A stretch of 51,528 nt of DNA. Source: Chromatiales bacterium (GTDB lineage: Bacteria > Pseudomonadota > Gammaproteobacteria > Chromatiales > Chromatiaceae). The notes beneath the pieces are model-generated. The model worked only from the letters and a program-made list of their open reading frames with translations. It was not told the origin of the DNA and ran no database searches. Both the position numbers and the translations under genes were made by a program. Numbering within the stretch: position 1 is the stretch's first letter; every line of letters begins with the position of its first letter. This document shows, in pieces, positions 8,481-17,381 of this stretch. The stretch is taken from the NCBI GenBank assembly GCA_028284585.1, contig JANQRK010000084.1, positions 1 through 51,528 of the forward strand, written 5' to 3'.

Positions 8481-8748
8481 CTAGTGGGCCAAGCGGATAA
8501 TTCTGCAACGCTCAGAGCCACAGTGCGAGCGCGAATCAAGGCGTGTTTCGCAGGTAATGGCCACGCCCTTGGCAAGAAACGCAACACCGAGTCGCGCTCG
8601 CACCGTGGCTCCCAAAGGGCCACGGCACAAGCATCGTGGGCTGTGTTGCTGTCCTTGGAAAGGGCCTGCCATTCCCCGCGGACTGCGCCTTGCCCACAAG
8701 TCTTGTGCCGTGGCTGAGCGTTACAGAATTATCCGCTTGGCCCACTAG
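8481..8748. repeat. Complete multi-hairpin repeat element with terminal inverted repeats (MITE-like)
   Basis: A 268-bp non-coding element bounded by CTAG at both ends (8481-8484 and 8745-8748), which could be a 4-bp target duplication. The terminal inverted repeats are 35 bp with one mismatch (8481-8515 and 8714-8748) and start CTAGTGGGCCAAGCGGATAA. Inside are two more inverted repeats: 8516-8534 with 8592-8610 (19 bp, one mismatch) and 8619-8631 with 8702-8714 (13 bp, perfect). The transcript or single strand would fold into a branched structure. A second copy is cut by the window start (1-96). No transposase is encoded, so if mobile it moves in trans. I do not recognise the family. Confidence 0.8.
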
Positions 8749-8758
8749 CGGACCGGGA

Positions 8759-9586
8759 TCAGCGCAAGAACTCGATACCGCCGAAGGTCGCCACAGCCAA
8801 CACCGCCTCCGCCTTGTCTTCAACCTTGAGCGCATGCCGACTACCGAGCGCACTGAACACGGTATCGCCCACCGCGAACTGGCGACCGCGGACTTCGGCA
8901 ATACTGCCTTGCAGGATAATGGCCCACTCGTCTCCGAGGTGGCGGTGTTCGGGCAAGCGCACCCCGGGTCGAAAGTGGATCAGACTGCAATCGGCATCGG
9001 CGACAGTGGTCCCACCGGCGAATGGCAAGCGCCGCACCCCTGGCAACTCGGTCTGCTGCCACGCCTCGGCTGCAGGGTCGCCGGCTAAGGCCAACAGCTC
9101 ATGGATGCGCGTGGCGTCCAGGTCAAACAGACAGCTCAGCCGCCGGGTCAGTCCCCGGAGGCTGCCCGACTGAATCGCCGGTAACTGACTAGCCTTCAAG
9201 CATTGCACCTCAACCGCCAGTCCAGCATCCCGAGCCACTGCAGTCGTGTCGCCGATCATGGTCAATGCGTCCATCCGCGGACCCGTCTTGGCCGCCTGCG
9301 TGTACGCGGCCTTGGCGGTGCGCATACGCTCCTGCGCGCGGTGCTCGATGCGACTCAGTAGCCACTCCCCCAAGTTCGCCTGCTCTCGGTCATCCTGACC
9401 GGCCGTCTGCCAGGCCTCAAGGAACAGATCGTGCAACAGCTCCTCGGCATCCCGGTGGTTGGGCAGAAACTGCAACGCAGCGCCAAACAGCCTCGCCCCA
9501 CAGCGATCGTATAGCAGTGCCAAGGCACTTGGGTCGCCCTGTCCGATTCGACGCCAAACCACTTGGTCCGGCAATGTGGCATTCAT
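8759..9586 (-). CDS. Fusion of an ECF sigma region 2 with a ChrR-type cupin anti-sigma domain
   Basis: 275 residues from the ATG at 9586. The frame runs further upstream but those residues resemble nothing, and GAAGAG lies just before this ATG. Residues 1-85 look like ECF sigma-70 region 2 (WRRIGQGDPSALALLYDRCG, then NHRDAEELLHDLFLEAWQ, the usual region-2.2 core). No region-4 helix-turn-helix is obvious in 85-165. Residues about 175-275 are a ChrR-like cupin: LPGVRRLPFAGG, then RPGVRLPEHRHLGDEWAIIL with the metal-binding H-x-H...E set. In ChrR systems the cupin is on the separate anti-sigma factor and senses singlet oxygen or organic peroxide. Here it is joined to a partial sigma factor. It is divergent from the chalcone-isomerase-like/patatin pair, which could be its target. 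Confidence 0.75.
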   Translation of the reverse strand: MNATLPDQVVWRRIGQGDPSALALLYDRCGARLFGAALQFLPNHRDAEELLHDLFLEAWQTAGQDDREQANLGEWLLSRIEHRAQERMRTAKAAYTQAAKTGPRMDALTMIGDTTAVARDAGLAVEVQCLKASQLPAIQSGSLRGLTRRLSCLFDLDATRIHELLALAGDPAAEAWQQTELPGVRRLPFAGGTTVADADCSLIHFRPGVRLPEHRHLGDEWAIILQGSIAEVRGRQFAVGDTVFSALGSRHALKVEDKAEAVLAVATFGGIEFLR

Positions 9587-9797
9587 CAGCTCTTCACCCC
9601 CACCGCTCTGACCTTGCATACGAGCAAAGGCTGCAATCGGATCACTCGAGGGGTCTGCCAGCCACAGACCGGCGCTGTACCATAGGGGAAACGGCGCTAG
9701 CGCCCAGACCAAGGACAATGGGATGAAGCACTCGTATTGGATCAGGCTTTCTTCATACACTGCATACCCGAACTCAGCTGGCAAGGAGGTCGGTCTG

Positions 9798-10394
9798 TTG
9801 CGCGACCGGTTCAGCATGAGGGTTAGGCTGCGCAGCCTGATGGTCGTCCTGGTCCTGGCGCTCGGTGCCGGGGTGGCACACGGCAAGGAGTGCGAGGGCG
9901 TCGTCTTTGCGGATCAGGTTGAAACCGACGGCGGCAGGCTGCAGCTCAATGGTCTTGGCCTGCGTCAGGCCACCTTGTTCAAGGTCGATGTCTATGTCGC
10001 TGGACTGTATCTGTCGCAGATATCCAGCGATGCCGCCAGTATCCTCGAACTCGACATGCCCACGCAGATCGTCCTGCATTTCGTGCGCGATGTGGAACGC
10101 AAGGCCTTGATCGAGGGCTGGGATGCCGGCTTCGGCAGCAACGCCGGCGATGCAACGGCTGCACTCACGGCCCGTATCGAAACCTTCAAGGGAATGATGG
10201 CGGATGTGCAGACCGGTGATCGCCTGGACTTTCTCTATATACCAGGCGTCGGCACGCGAGTGTCGGTCAAGGGTACCTCGCAAGGGACGATCCAGGGTGC
10301 GGACTTTGCCCAGGCGCTATATGGGATCTGGCTGGGCCCCAGGCCACCGAACACCGATCTGAAGTCCGGGTTGCTGGGCGGAACCTGCGAGTAG
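9798..10394 (+). CDS. Chalcone isomerase-like periplasmic protein
   Basis: 198 residues when started at the TTG at 9798, which has a near-perfect AAGGAGGT (9783-9790) seven bases upstream. An ATG at 9816 is the alternative but lacks a site. A signal peptide follows (hydrophobic VVLVLALGAGVAHG). The mature part belongs to the bacterial chalcone-isomerase-like family: LGLRQATLFKVDVYVAGLYL, then IVLHFVRDVERKALIEGW, RIETFKGMMADVQTGDRLDF and VSVKGTSQGTIQGADFAQAL. Bacterial members are mostly not flavonoid enzymes; the fold binds fatty-acid-like ligands and the role is unknown. It lies 28 bp before a patatin lipoprotein gene, which hints at a joint role in envelope lipid handling. Confidence 0.85.
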   Translation: MRDRFSMRVRLRSLMVVLVLALGAGVAHGKECEGVVFADQVETDGGRLQLNGLGLRQATLFKVDVYVAGLYLSQISSDAASILELDMPTQIVLHFVRDVERKALIEGWDAGFGSNAGDATAALTARIETFKGMMADVQTGDRLDFLYIPGVGTRVSVKGTSQGTIQGADFAQALYGIWLGPRPPNTDLKSGLLGGTCE

Positions 10395-10422
10395 TCATCC
10401 CACGGCATCGAGGGACTGCACA

Positions 10423-11874
10423 ATGATCATTGAGCGAGCCGCAAGCCCGGGAACACGCGCCAGCAGCCTGCTTGCGTGGATCACCGTGGTGACAGTGCTC
10501 GGCGGCTGTGCCAGCCGCCCGATCAACGAACCGATCACACAGATCGATCCGAATGCCGGCTACCGTCCGCATCTACTGATCCCCAAGCGTCAGAACAACG
10601 AGTTGAGCACACTGTTCGTGCTGTCGTTCTCCGGCGGGGGCACACGCGCGGCGGCATTGTCCTACGGTGTGCTCGAGGAGCTGCGCCGCACCGAGATCGT
10701 CGTCGATGGCAAACGGCGCCGGATGATCGATGAGGTTGACCTGATGACTGGCGTGTCCGGGGGCAGCTTTACCGCGCTCGCCTACGCGCTGCATGGTGAG
10801 CGCCTGTTCGAGGAATACGAACACCGCTTTTTGAAACGCGATGTACAGGGCGAGCTGGTCGCACGCGCGTTGAATCCGCTCAACTGGCGGAAGTTCATCG
10901 GCGGCAGCGCCGGACGCTCTGAACTCGCCGCCGCGTTCTACGACGAGATCCTGTTCGAGGGTGCAACCTATGCCGATCTGCTCGACAAGGACGCTCCTGT
11001 CGCAATCGCCACCGGGACGGATATCTCTACTGGCTCGCGACTCGCCTTCTACCAAAGCGACTTCGACCTGATCTGCTCTGATCTGAATAAAGTCCGCCTA
11101 TCGCGCGTAGCGGCATCCTCGTCCGCCGTCCCTATCGTGTTCTCGGCGCTGACCTATGACAACTACGGCGGAAGCTGCGGCTATCAGTATCCGGCTTGGG
11201 TGGCGGAGGTCGCGAAGACCGAAGGCCGCGCGCGCCCTTCCGCGCGCGCTTTCCAGCGCTACCTCGAGATGGAATCTTTTCAAAACAGCGCGGATCGACC
11301 CTACCTCCACATCGTCGATGGCGGCGTGTCGGACAACATCGGCGTACGCGGAATCATCGAGACCATCGAGGAACTGGGCGTGAGCGCTGAGTTCCGTGGT
11401 GAAGTCGGCTTTGGTGTCGTTCGGCAGATTGTTTTGCTGGTCGTCAACTCACACGCCTCACCGAGCATCGACTGGGACCGCTACGAATCGCCGCCGGGCA
11501 TGGTCAGCCAATTGTTGCAGTCCACCGGCGTACCGATCGATCGCTACTCCTTCGAGACGGTGGAATCGCTTAAGGACCGGGCCGAGATCTTGGAGCGGCG
11601 GCGCGAGCTACAGGTCGCGCGTTTGCGCCTTGCCGGTGCCAGCAAGGCGGAAGCCGAGGCAAGCGTCCCCAAGATCACACTAGAGGTGATCGACGTCGCC
11701 TTCGATGCCATCCGCGACCCACAAGAACGCGCCTATTTCATGAATCTCCCAACAACCTTTTCCCTGCCGGCCGAGGGCATCGACCGACTGCGCGAGATAG
11801 CTGGCCGACTGCTGCGCCAGTCGCCGAGTTACGCCGCGGTTGTGCGCAAGTTCGGTGGCACGGCTGAGGAGTAG
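10423..11874 (+). CDS. Patatin-like phospholipase lipoprotein
   Basis: 483 residues. The N-terminal signal ends in a lipobox (VLGGC, Cys 29), so it is probably an envelope lipoprotein. The patatin core has the oxyanion loop SFSGGGTRAAAL, nucleophile Ser112 in GVSGGS and Asp299 in the DGGVSDN motif, which together make the Ser-Asp dyad. Residues beyond 330 are a helical extension. Family enzymes hydrolyse acyl esters of membrane lipids. It is 28 bp after the chalcone-isomerase-like gene and likely co-transcribed with it. It is unrelated in length and location to the RssA-type patatin at 41385-42218. Confidence 0.88.
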   Translation: MIIERAASPGTRASSLLAWITVVTVLGGCASRPINEPITQIDPNAGYRPHLLIPKRQNNELSTLFVLSFSGGGTRAAALSYGVLEELRRTEIVVDGKRRRMIDEVDLMTGVSGGSFTALAYALHGERLFEEYEHRFLKRDVQGELVARALNPLNWRKFIGGSAGRSELAAAFYDEILFEGATYADLLDKDAPVAIATGTDISTGSRLAFYQSDFDLICSDLNKVRLSRVAASSSAVPIVFSALTYDNYGGSCGYQYPAWVAEVAKTEGRARPSARAFQRYLEMESFQNSADRPYLHIVDGGVSDNIGVRGIIETIEELGVSAEFRGEVGFGVVRQIVLLVVNSHASPSIDWDRYESPPGMVSQLLQSTGVPIDRYSFETVESLKDRAEILERRRELQVARLRLAGASKAEAEASVPKITLEVIDVAFDAIRDPQERAYFMNLPTTFSLPAEGIDRLREIAGRLLRQSPSYAAVVRKFGGTAEE

Positions 11875-11970
11875 ACCGAATCGAGCAAGGCATCGACAGT
11901 GACTGGCCCCTGGCGTCCCAAATTCACGAGCCTTGAGCTTGGGCAGGCTAATATCGCCGCCAAAAAGAAA

Positions 11971-11998
11971 CGCCGTTTCAGACAGATCTGAAACGGCG
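11971..11998 (-). terminator. Probable rho-independent terminator for arsM
   Basis: A perfect 11-bp stem (CGCCGTTTCAG with CTGAAACGGCG) encloses a 6-base loop. On the minus strand it is followed by TTTCTTTTTG (complement of 11961-11970). It lies about 60 bp beyond the arsM stop codon. The hairpin could also slow plus-strand transcription from the patatin gene, but the T-rich tract is only on the minus side. Confidence 0.75.
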
Positions 11999-12060
11999 CC
12001 ATGGGTTACTCACTGGAACGATGGGCGTCTAAGAACTCACGCGAGATCGAACTAGTAAGG

Positions 12061-12939
12061 CTAGTTGGTTTGCGGCTTGGTCGCAAAGATCGCCGCTGAG
12101 ACCAGAAAGTCGGTGACGTTTGTGCCGGGCGCCCAGTCTTTCATGAAGGCCTTGGACTCTTCTTTGGGCTCGATGCGGACATCGACGAAACCGGCGGCGT
12201 CGAGCATGGCCTCGATGTCGCTGATCAATGAAGCATTGCCCATGCAACCGGCGATCAGTTCCGGTGATTGGGTGATCGCGTCCGGCAGCTCGGCGGTGGC
12301 AACGACGTCCGACACCGCCAGCCGACCGCCCGGCTTGAGCACGCGATAGGCCTCGCGAAACACCTGGGCTTTGGCCGGGGAGAGGTTGATTACGCAATTG
12401 GAGATCACCACATCGGCCTGGCCATCGGCAATCGGCAGGTGCTCGATCTCGCCGAGGCGGAACTCGACGTTGTCGAAATGGCCGCGCGCGGCATTATCGC
12501 GCGCCTTGGACAGCAGGTCGGGCGTCATGTCGACCCCGATCACCCGACCGTTCGCACCCACTTCGGCGGCGGCTAGAAAACAGTCCAAGCCACCACCGGC
12601 ACCTAGGTCCACCACCACCTCACCCGGCTGCAATGCCGCGATCGCCTTGGGATTGCCACAGCCCAGACCCATGTCGGCACCCTTGGGTAGCAGATCCAGC
12701 TCGGCGCGACTGTAACCGAGTCGGGTCGATACGATGGCGTTGATCGCGGCGTCGTCGCTCACTCCACAACAGCCCGCTGCCTCACCGGAGGCCGTGCTGT
12801 CGGTCTCGGCACGGGCCACCTGTGCATAGGCATCGCGCACCTGGGCTCGGTGACGATCGTGCGTGGTATTGGCTGCCGTATCGTCCGGCGCGCAACAATC
12901 GGGTTCGCAGCAAGTCTGGTTGGCATTGGCGTCTTTCAT
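12061..12939 (-). CDS. arsM: Arsenite S-adenosylmethionine methyltransferase
   Basis: 292 residues from the ATG at 12939, with GAGGT 6 bases upstream. It transfers methyl groups from S-adenosylmethionine to trivalent arsenic. Visible features are a Cys-rich N terminus (CCEPDCC), a further CC pair in GEAAGCCGVSDD, the family motif PKGADMGLGCGNP, the SAM-binding loop VVDLGAGGGLDCFLAA, the acidic VIGVDMTPDLLSKAR strand end, VISNCVINLSP with a conserved Cys, and the Cys in IAGCMGNAS. The end (EESKAFMKDWAPG) is also typical. No arsR or other ars gene is adjacent. It is divergent from the RND efflux genes at 13176. A terminator follows at 11971-11998. Confidence 0.93.
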   Translation of the reverse strand: MKDANANQTCCEPDCCAPDDTAANTTHDRHRAQVRDAYAQVARAETDSTASGEAAGCCGVSDDAAINAIVSTRLGYSRAELDLLPKGADMGLGCGNPKAIAALQPGEVVVDLGAGGGLDCFLAAAEVGANGRVIGVDMTPDLLSKARDNAARGHFDNVEFRLGEIEHLPIADGQADVVISNCVINLSPAKAQVFREAYRVLKPGGRLAVSDVVATAELPDAITQSPELIAGCMGNASLISDIEAMLDAAGFVDVRIEPKEESKAFMKDWAPGTNVTDFLVSAAIFATKPQTN

Positions 12940-13175
12940 GGTTGACCTCATTAACTGGCGGCGCTTCTAGGGCCGATATAGGCATGCAGGCTAACGCGAA
13001 TCGGCCGATGCGCCCAACCCTCGACGCTCTGTGGTTCGAGGACCATATTAGATACCGTCACCGAAACGGGGTGGCCTGCACGAGGGCTGCTGGCGAGCTC
13101 CACGACAGCTATGATGTCGAGCCGAAGCGCCTGCGCTGATCGCGGCAAGGCGCCTCAAGCCAAAACGGAGTCAGA
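12940..13175. other. Divergent arsM / RND efflux intergenic region
   Basis: 236 bp with both start regions. It contains a perfect 10-bp palindrome ATCGGCCGAT at 13000-13009, a possible operator, although such palindromes are expected by chance in GC-rich DNA. No ArsR-type gene is nearby to act on it. No open frame here is convincing. Confidence 0.3.
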
Positions 13176-14261
13176 ATGAGCCTGCATCCCGTTGTTCCGC
13201 TACTTCTCACCACTCTGGCCATGCTGGGCATTGCAGCATGCGAACAGGCGTCCAGCCCCACACCGTCCGAGACACAACCCAGGCTCGTCCGCACCCTGGT
13301 CGTCACACCGACCAACGGCAGCATCTGGCGTGAATTCCCCGGCGTGGTGGATGCAGCCAAAAAGGCCGACCTTGGCTTTAGGGTAGCCGGCAGACTCGTC
13401 ACCTTGGCGGTGCGAGAGGGCGATAGCGTGAAGTCTGGTGATGTCCTGGCGCAACTCGACGAAACCGATTTCCGCATCCAGTTGGCCAGCCGAGAGGCCG
13501 AATACACATCGGCCCACGCCGATTACCTGCGCGGCCGCGAGCTGGTCAAGACCGGGGTGATATCGCGCTCCGACTACAACAAGTTGCAGGCCCAGAACGC
13601 GACGGCCAAAGCCAATCTAGAGGCCGCACGTCAAAACCTCGAGTACACCCGTCTGCGCGCCCCATTCGATGGGCGCATTGCGGTGCGGCACGTTGACTCT
13701 TTCGAAGAGCTGAACGCCAAGCAGACTGTCTATACTCTGCAGGATACGTCTTCGCTGCTCGTCAAGATCAACCTACCCGAGAGCCTGATGATCCGTGTCC
13801 GCGAAGGCGCTCGGCCAGAAGTCTATGCCAGCTTCAATGAGTTGCCCGATCAGCGCTTTCCCTTGCGCTTCAAAGAGGTCGCCACCCGCGCCGATGAGAA
13901 TACCAACACCTTCGTTGTGACCTTCGCGATGCAGGAGCATGGCGATTACAACATCTTACCCGGCATGTCGGCAACGGTAAGAGGCAAACCGCCAACCAAG
14001 AGAATGTCGGCCTCCAGCGTGCTCCACGTGCCGGCCCATGCGGTACTGGAGGATGACGTTGGGCGGTTCCTTTACAGCGTGGAATCCGTCTCGGACGGCC
14101 GAGGGGTCGTGCAGCGCCGGGCCGTCGAAACCGGGAACCTGTCGGCACTGGGCCTAGAAGTAACCTCCGGGCTGGAGGTTGGTGACAGGATCGTGACGGC
14201 GGGAATGAGCAAGATGCGAGCCGGTCTCGAGGTGCGGCTGGCGACTGCTTCGACCGAATGA
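13176..14261 (+). CDS. RND efflux periplasmic adaptor (membrane fusion protein), lipoprotein
   Basis: 361 residues with a lipoprotein signal (LGIAAC, Cys 22) and GGAG before the ATG. The HlyD/AcrA-type layout is visible: beta-barrel and lipoyl half (REFPGVVDAAKKADLGFRVA, then VREGDSVKSGDVLAQLD), a short coiled-coil hairpin (about 100-150), the second lipoyl half (YTRLRAPFDGRIAVRHVDSF), and barrel and membrane-proximal domains. It links the inner-membrane pump to an outer-membrane channel, which is not encoded here. Its stop overlaps the start of the pump gene (ATGA), so the two are translationally coupled. Substrate range cannot be judged from sequence. Confidence 0.92.
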   Translation: MSLHPVVPLLLTTLAMLGIAACEQASSPTPSETQPRLVRTLVVTPTNGSIWREFPGVVDAAKKADLGFRVAGRLVTLAVREGDSVKSGDVLAQLDETDFRIQLASREAEYTSAHADYLRGRELVKTGVISRSDYNKLQAQNATAKANLEAARQNLEYTRLRAPFDGRIAVRHVDSFEELNAKQTVYTLQDTSSLLVKINLPESLMIRVREGARPEVYASFNELPDQRFPLRFKEVATRADENTNTFVVTFAMQEHGDYNILPGMSATVRGKPPTKRMSASSVLHVPAHAVLEDDVGRFLYSVESVSDGRGVVQRRAVETGNLSALGLEVTSGLEVGDRIVTAGMSKMRAGLEVRLATASTE

Positions 14262-17200
14262 ATATCACGCGTCTGGCGATCGACAACAACCGGCTCACGC
14301 TGGTGGTCGTACTCAGCATTGTCGTCGCGGGCATCGCCACCTTCACGCAGATGCCGCGCGCCTACGACCCGGGCTTCATCGTGCGCAGCGCCCAGGTGCT
14401 CACCTACTTTCCCGGTGCGAATCCAGAGCGCGTGGAAAACCTCATCGCGGCCCAGCTCGAAGAGGAGATCAAACAGATCCCGGAGATCGACTTCATCAAG
14501 TCAGAATCGCGCACCGGCGTCTCTATCGTAACCGTCAACATCAAGGAGAGCTTCGACCGGATGCGCCCGATCTGGGACAACCTCAGGCGCAAGATGGAGG
14601 ATGTGGCCGGTGAACTGCCGGAAGGTGCACTGGGGCCATTCGTAAACGACGAGTTCGGCGACGTCTTCGGCATCGTGTTGACTATCACCGGCGAAGGCTT
14701 TACTGATGCCGAACTCACCGATATCGCGGAGAGGGTACGCGATGACCTGCAGCGCCTGCCCGATGCGGCCAAGGTCGAGATCCACGGCGCCCAGGAAGAG
14801 CGCGTCTTCATCGAATACGAAGACGCGATCCTCGCCGAGCTGGACTATTCGCCGCACCAGCTCTCCCAGGCGCTGGCAACGCGTAACATCGTTCTCTCTG
14901 GCGGTGAGATCACCTTGGGCGATGAGCGCATCGCGTTGCAGCCAAGCGGCAATTTCGAATCCATCGCCGATATCCAACAGACCGTTCTGAACATCCCGGG
15001 TAGCGATCGACTGGTCTACTTGAAAGACATCGCCAGCGTATCGCGCGGCTATGTGGACCCGCCGAGCACCTTGGTCCGCTCGACCGGCGAGCACGCCCTG
15101 GGTATCGCCATCGCGATGCGCGAAGGCGGCAACAACATCGCACTCGGCGAACAGGTGGCGGGGCAGATCAAACGCTTTGAGCAACGCTACCCGCATGGGA
15201 TCGAGTTCGCCTTGGTGAACTTCTCCCCGGCCGAGGTCGCGCAGAAGGTGAACGATTTCGTGCTCAGCCTGCTTCAGGCGATCGCCGTGGTATCGGCGGT
15301 GATGTTGCTGACGCTCGGTGTTCGTACCGGACTCATCGTGGCAGCGCTGATCCCGCTGGCCATGCTGTCGGCGATCTTAGTCATGTCCGCGCTCTCGATC
15401 GGGCTCGATCAGATTTCGCTCGCTGCGCTGATCATCGCGCTCGGTATGTTGGTCGACAATGGTATCGTCATGTCGGAGAACATCATGGTGAAGATGGAGG
15501 CTGGCGAGAACGCAACCACGGCGGCGATCGAGGCCTCGACGGAGCTGCGCACCCCGCTGCTCACCGCCTCGTTGACGACCGCAGCCGCGTTCCTGCCGAT
15601 CTATCTGGCCGAATCGAATGTCGGTGAATTCACCGCTTCCTTGTTCGAGGTCGTCACCATCACGCTACTGTGTTCGTGGCTGATCTCACTCACTGTCATC
15701 CCGTTGCTGTGCGTCGCGTTTCTGAGAGTGAAGCGCAAAACGGCTGACTTCCAGCAACCGGTTTACAAAGTCTATCGCTCAGTGTTGTCGATACTGCTTC
15801 GCCACCGCAGCGCAACGCTCTTGATCACCTTGATTATCTTCGCGCTGGCGATGACTGGATTCGGCCAGCTGCCGAAGATCTTCTTTCCACCATCGGACAG
15901 ATCCTATTTCAAGGTCGAACTCGAGATGCCGACCGGGACCTCGATCGAAACTACCGCGCAGGTCGTCACCGACATCGAAGAGTTCTTGAACAACCAGACA
16001 GTCGCTCAAAACGGTCAATCGGCTAGCGTCGTCAACTGGGTCAGCTACATCGGCAATGCGGGCCCACGCTTCATTCTCTCGCACAACCCAAAGCCCTCGC
16101 GCCCCAACTATGCCCTGATGATAGTTAACGTGGCATCGGCGGACGTGATCGATGAACTGATGCCGTCGATCCGACGCTATGCGTTGGACCGCCACCCCGA
16201 TCTGGACCTCAAGCCGCGCAAGATCGAGAACGGTCCATCGATCGAGAATCCGGTCGAAGTCCGGCTCTCCAGTAGCGACACCGAGGCGCTGTTCGCTGCC
16301 GTAGGCGGGCTGAAGCGCGAAATGAGCCGGATCGGCGGATTGCGCAACATTGCCGACGACTGGGGGCAACGCATCAAGCAACTCGACATCCGCATCGACC
16401 AGGCCCGGGCGCTACGTGCCGATGTAACCAGCCAGGACATCGCTATCTCGCTGCAGGCCGGGCTCAGCGAACTGCAACTGACCGAATATCGAGAAGGTGA
16501 GGATGTGATACCTGTGCTGCTGCGCAGCAATGCATCGCGCCAAGACGACATCAGCAAGCTGGAGTCGCTTTCGGTCTTCGCCCAGGCGAGCGGCAAATCC
16601 GTACCCCTGCGCCAGGTCGCCGATATCGCGGTCACCTGGGATGCCGCACGCATCTACCGACGCGATGGCCTGCGTACTGTCACGCTGGGGGCACAGCTCG
16701 AGGAAGGCGCCACCGCTAGCGAAAAGTTCGATCAACTTCGGCCTTGGCTGATGTCACAGCAGGCGAGCTGGGGGGACAACATTCGTTATGAACTCGGCGG
16801 CGAGCAAGAGACCTCCGCCAAGTCGAGCGATTCGATCAGTGCCCAGTTGCCGATCGCCGGTTTCCTGATCCTGATTCTCTTGGTCGCCCAGTTCAACTCG
16901 CTGCGCAAGTCGTTCATCGTGCTGATGACTATCCCGCTTGGCCTGATTGGTGTGGTCAGCGGCTTGCTGATCGGCAATTCATTCTTCGGCTTTATGACCC
17001 TGTTGGGCATCATCTCGCTGGCCGGCATCGTCATCAACAATGCCATCGTTCTGCTCGAATGCATTCAATCCGAACTCGACAAGGGTGCAGAACATGGCCA
17101 GGCGATCGTCGCGGCGGCGCTGAAGCGAGCACGTCCGATCTTGTTGACCACCGCGACCACTGTGCTTGGTCTGATCCCGCTGTACCTAGGCGGCGGCGAG

Positions 17201-17311
17201 ATGTGGGAACCCATGGCGATCGCGATCATGGCCGGGCTGCTGTTCTCGACGGTGCTGACGCTCGGCGTGGTGCCGGTACTCTACAGCCTGCTATACCGCG
17301 TCCGCGTGTGA
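14258..17311 (+). CDS. RND family efflux permease (AcrB/HAE1-like)
   Basis: 1017 residues, the usual size for a proton-driven RND pump with 12 transmembrane helices and two large periplasmic loops. The helix-4 region reads GMLVDNGIVMSENIM: one Asp of the proton relay is present and the second position is Asn, a variant common in several RND subfamilies. Other landmarks are the periplasmic porter segments (about 40-330 and 555-860) and the second membrane half, with GFMTLLGIISLAGIVINNAIVLLE and the RPILLTTATTVLGLIPL motif. It overlaps the adaptor gene by 4 bp. An outer-membrane partner would have to come from elsewhere in the genome. Confidence 0.93.
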   Translation: MNITRLAIDNNRLTLVVVLSIVVAGIATFTQMPRAYDPGFIVRSAQVLTYFPGANPERVENLIAAQLEEEIKQIPEIDFIKSESRTGVSIVTVNIKESFDRMRPIWDNLRRKMEDVAGELPEGALGPFVNDEFGDVFGIVLTITGEGFTDAELTDIAERVRDDLQRLPDAAKVEIHGAQEERVFIEYEDAILAELDYSPHQLSQALATRNIVLSGGEITLGDERIALQPSGNFESIADIQQTVLNIPGSDRLVYLKDIASVSRGYVDPPSTLVRSTGEHALGIAIAMREGGNNIALGEQVAGQIKRFEQRYPHGIEFALVNFSPAEVAQKVNDFVLSLLQAIAVVSAVMLLTLGVRTGLIVAALIPLAMLSAILVMSALSIGLDQISLAALIIALGMLVDNGIVMSENIMVKMEAGENATTAAIEASTELRTPLLTASLTTAAAFLPIYLAESNVGEFTASLFEVVTITLLCSWLISLTVIPLLCVAFLRVKRKTADFQQPVYKVYRSVLSILLRHRSATLLITLIIFALAMTGFGQLPKIFFPPSDRSYFKVELEMPTGTSIETTAQVVTDIEEFLNNQTVAQNGQSASVVNWVSYIGNAGPRFILSHNPKPSRPNYALMIVNVASADVIDELMPSIRRYALDRHPDLDLKPRKIENGPSIENPVEVRLSSSDTEALFAAVGGLKREMSRIGGLRNIADDWGQRIKQLDIRIDQARALRADVTSQDIAISLQAGLSELQLTEYREGEDVIPVLLRSNASRQDDISKLESLSVFAQASGKSVPLRQVADIAVTWDAARIYRRDGLRTVTLGAQLEEGATASEKFDQLRPWLMSQQASWGDNIRYELGGEQETSAKSSDSISAQLPIAGFLILILLVAQFNSLRKSFIVLMTIPLGLIGVVSGLLIGNSFFGFMTLLGIISLAGIVINNAIVLLECIQSELDKGAEHGQAIVAAALKRARPILLTTATTVLGLIPLYLGGGEMWEPMAIAIMAGLLFSTVLTLGVVPVLYSLLYRVRV

Positions 17312-17381
17312 TCGACGCACCGACGCCTCACGAGCTGGCGGCAAGACCTGCCAGACAAATCACCAAGCTAGGGTAACCAGA

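Noticed and set aside
9774..10283. Long minus-strand open frame opposite the chalcone-isomerase-like gene
   Set aside because: Antisense frames of this kind are common in GC-rich genes. The plus-strand frame has the family motifs, signal peptide and a near-perfect ribosome binding site.
13000..13009. Palindrome ATCGGCCGAT as an ArsR operator
   Set aside because: Ten-base palindromes are frequent in GC-rich DNA, and ArsR sites are usually longer interrupted repeats. No arsR gene is present.
14501..15196. Long minus-strand open frame inside the RND pump gene
   Set aside because: It is a codon-bias shadow of the plus-strand pump, which has clear family motifs throughout.
15440..15480. Asn in place of the second Asp of the RND proton relay (VDN) as a sign of an inactive pump
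   Set aside because: This variant is common in working RND subfamilies, so it is not by itself unusual.
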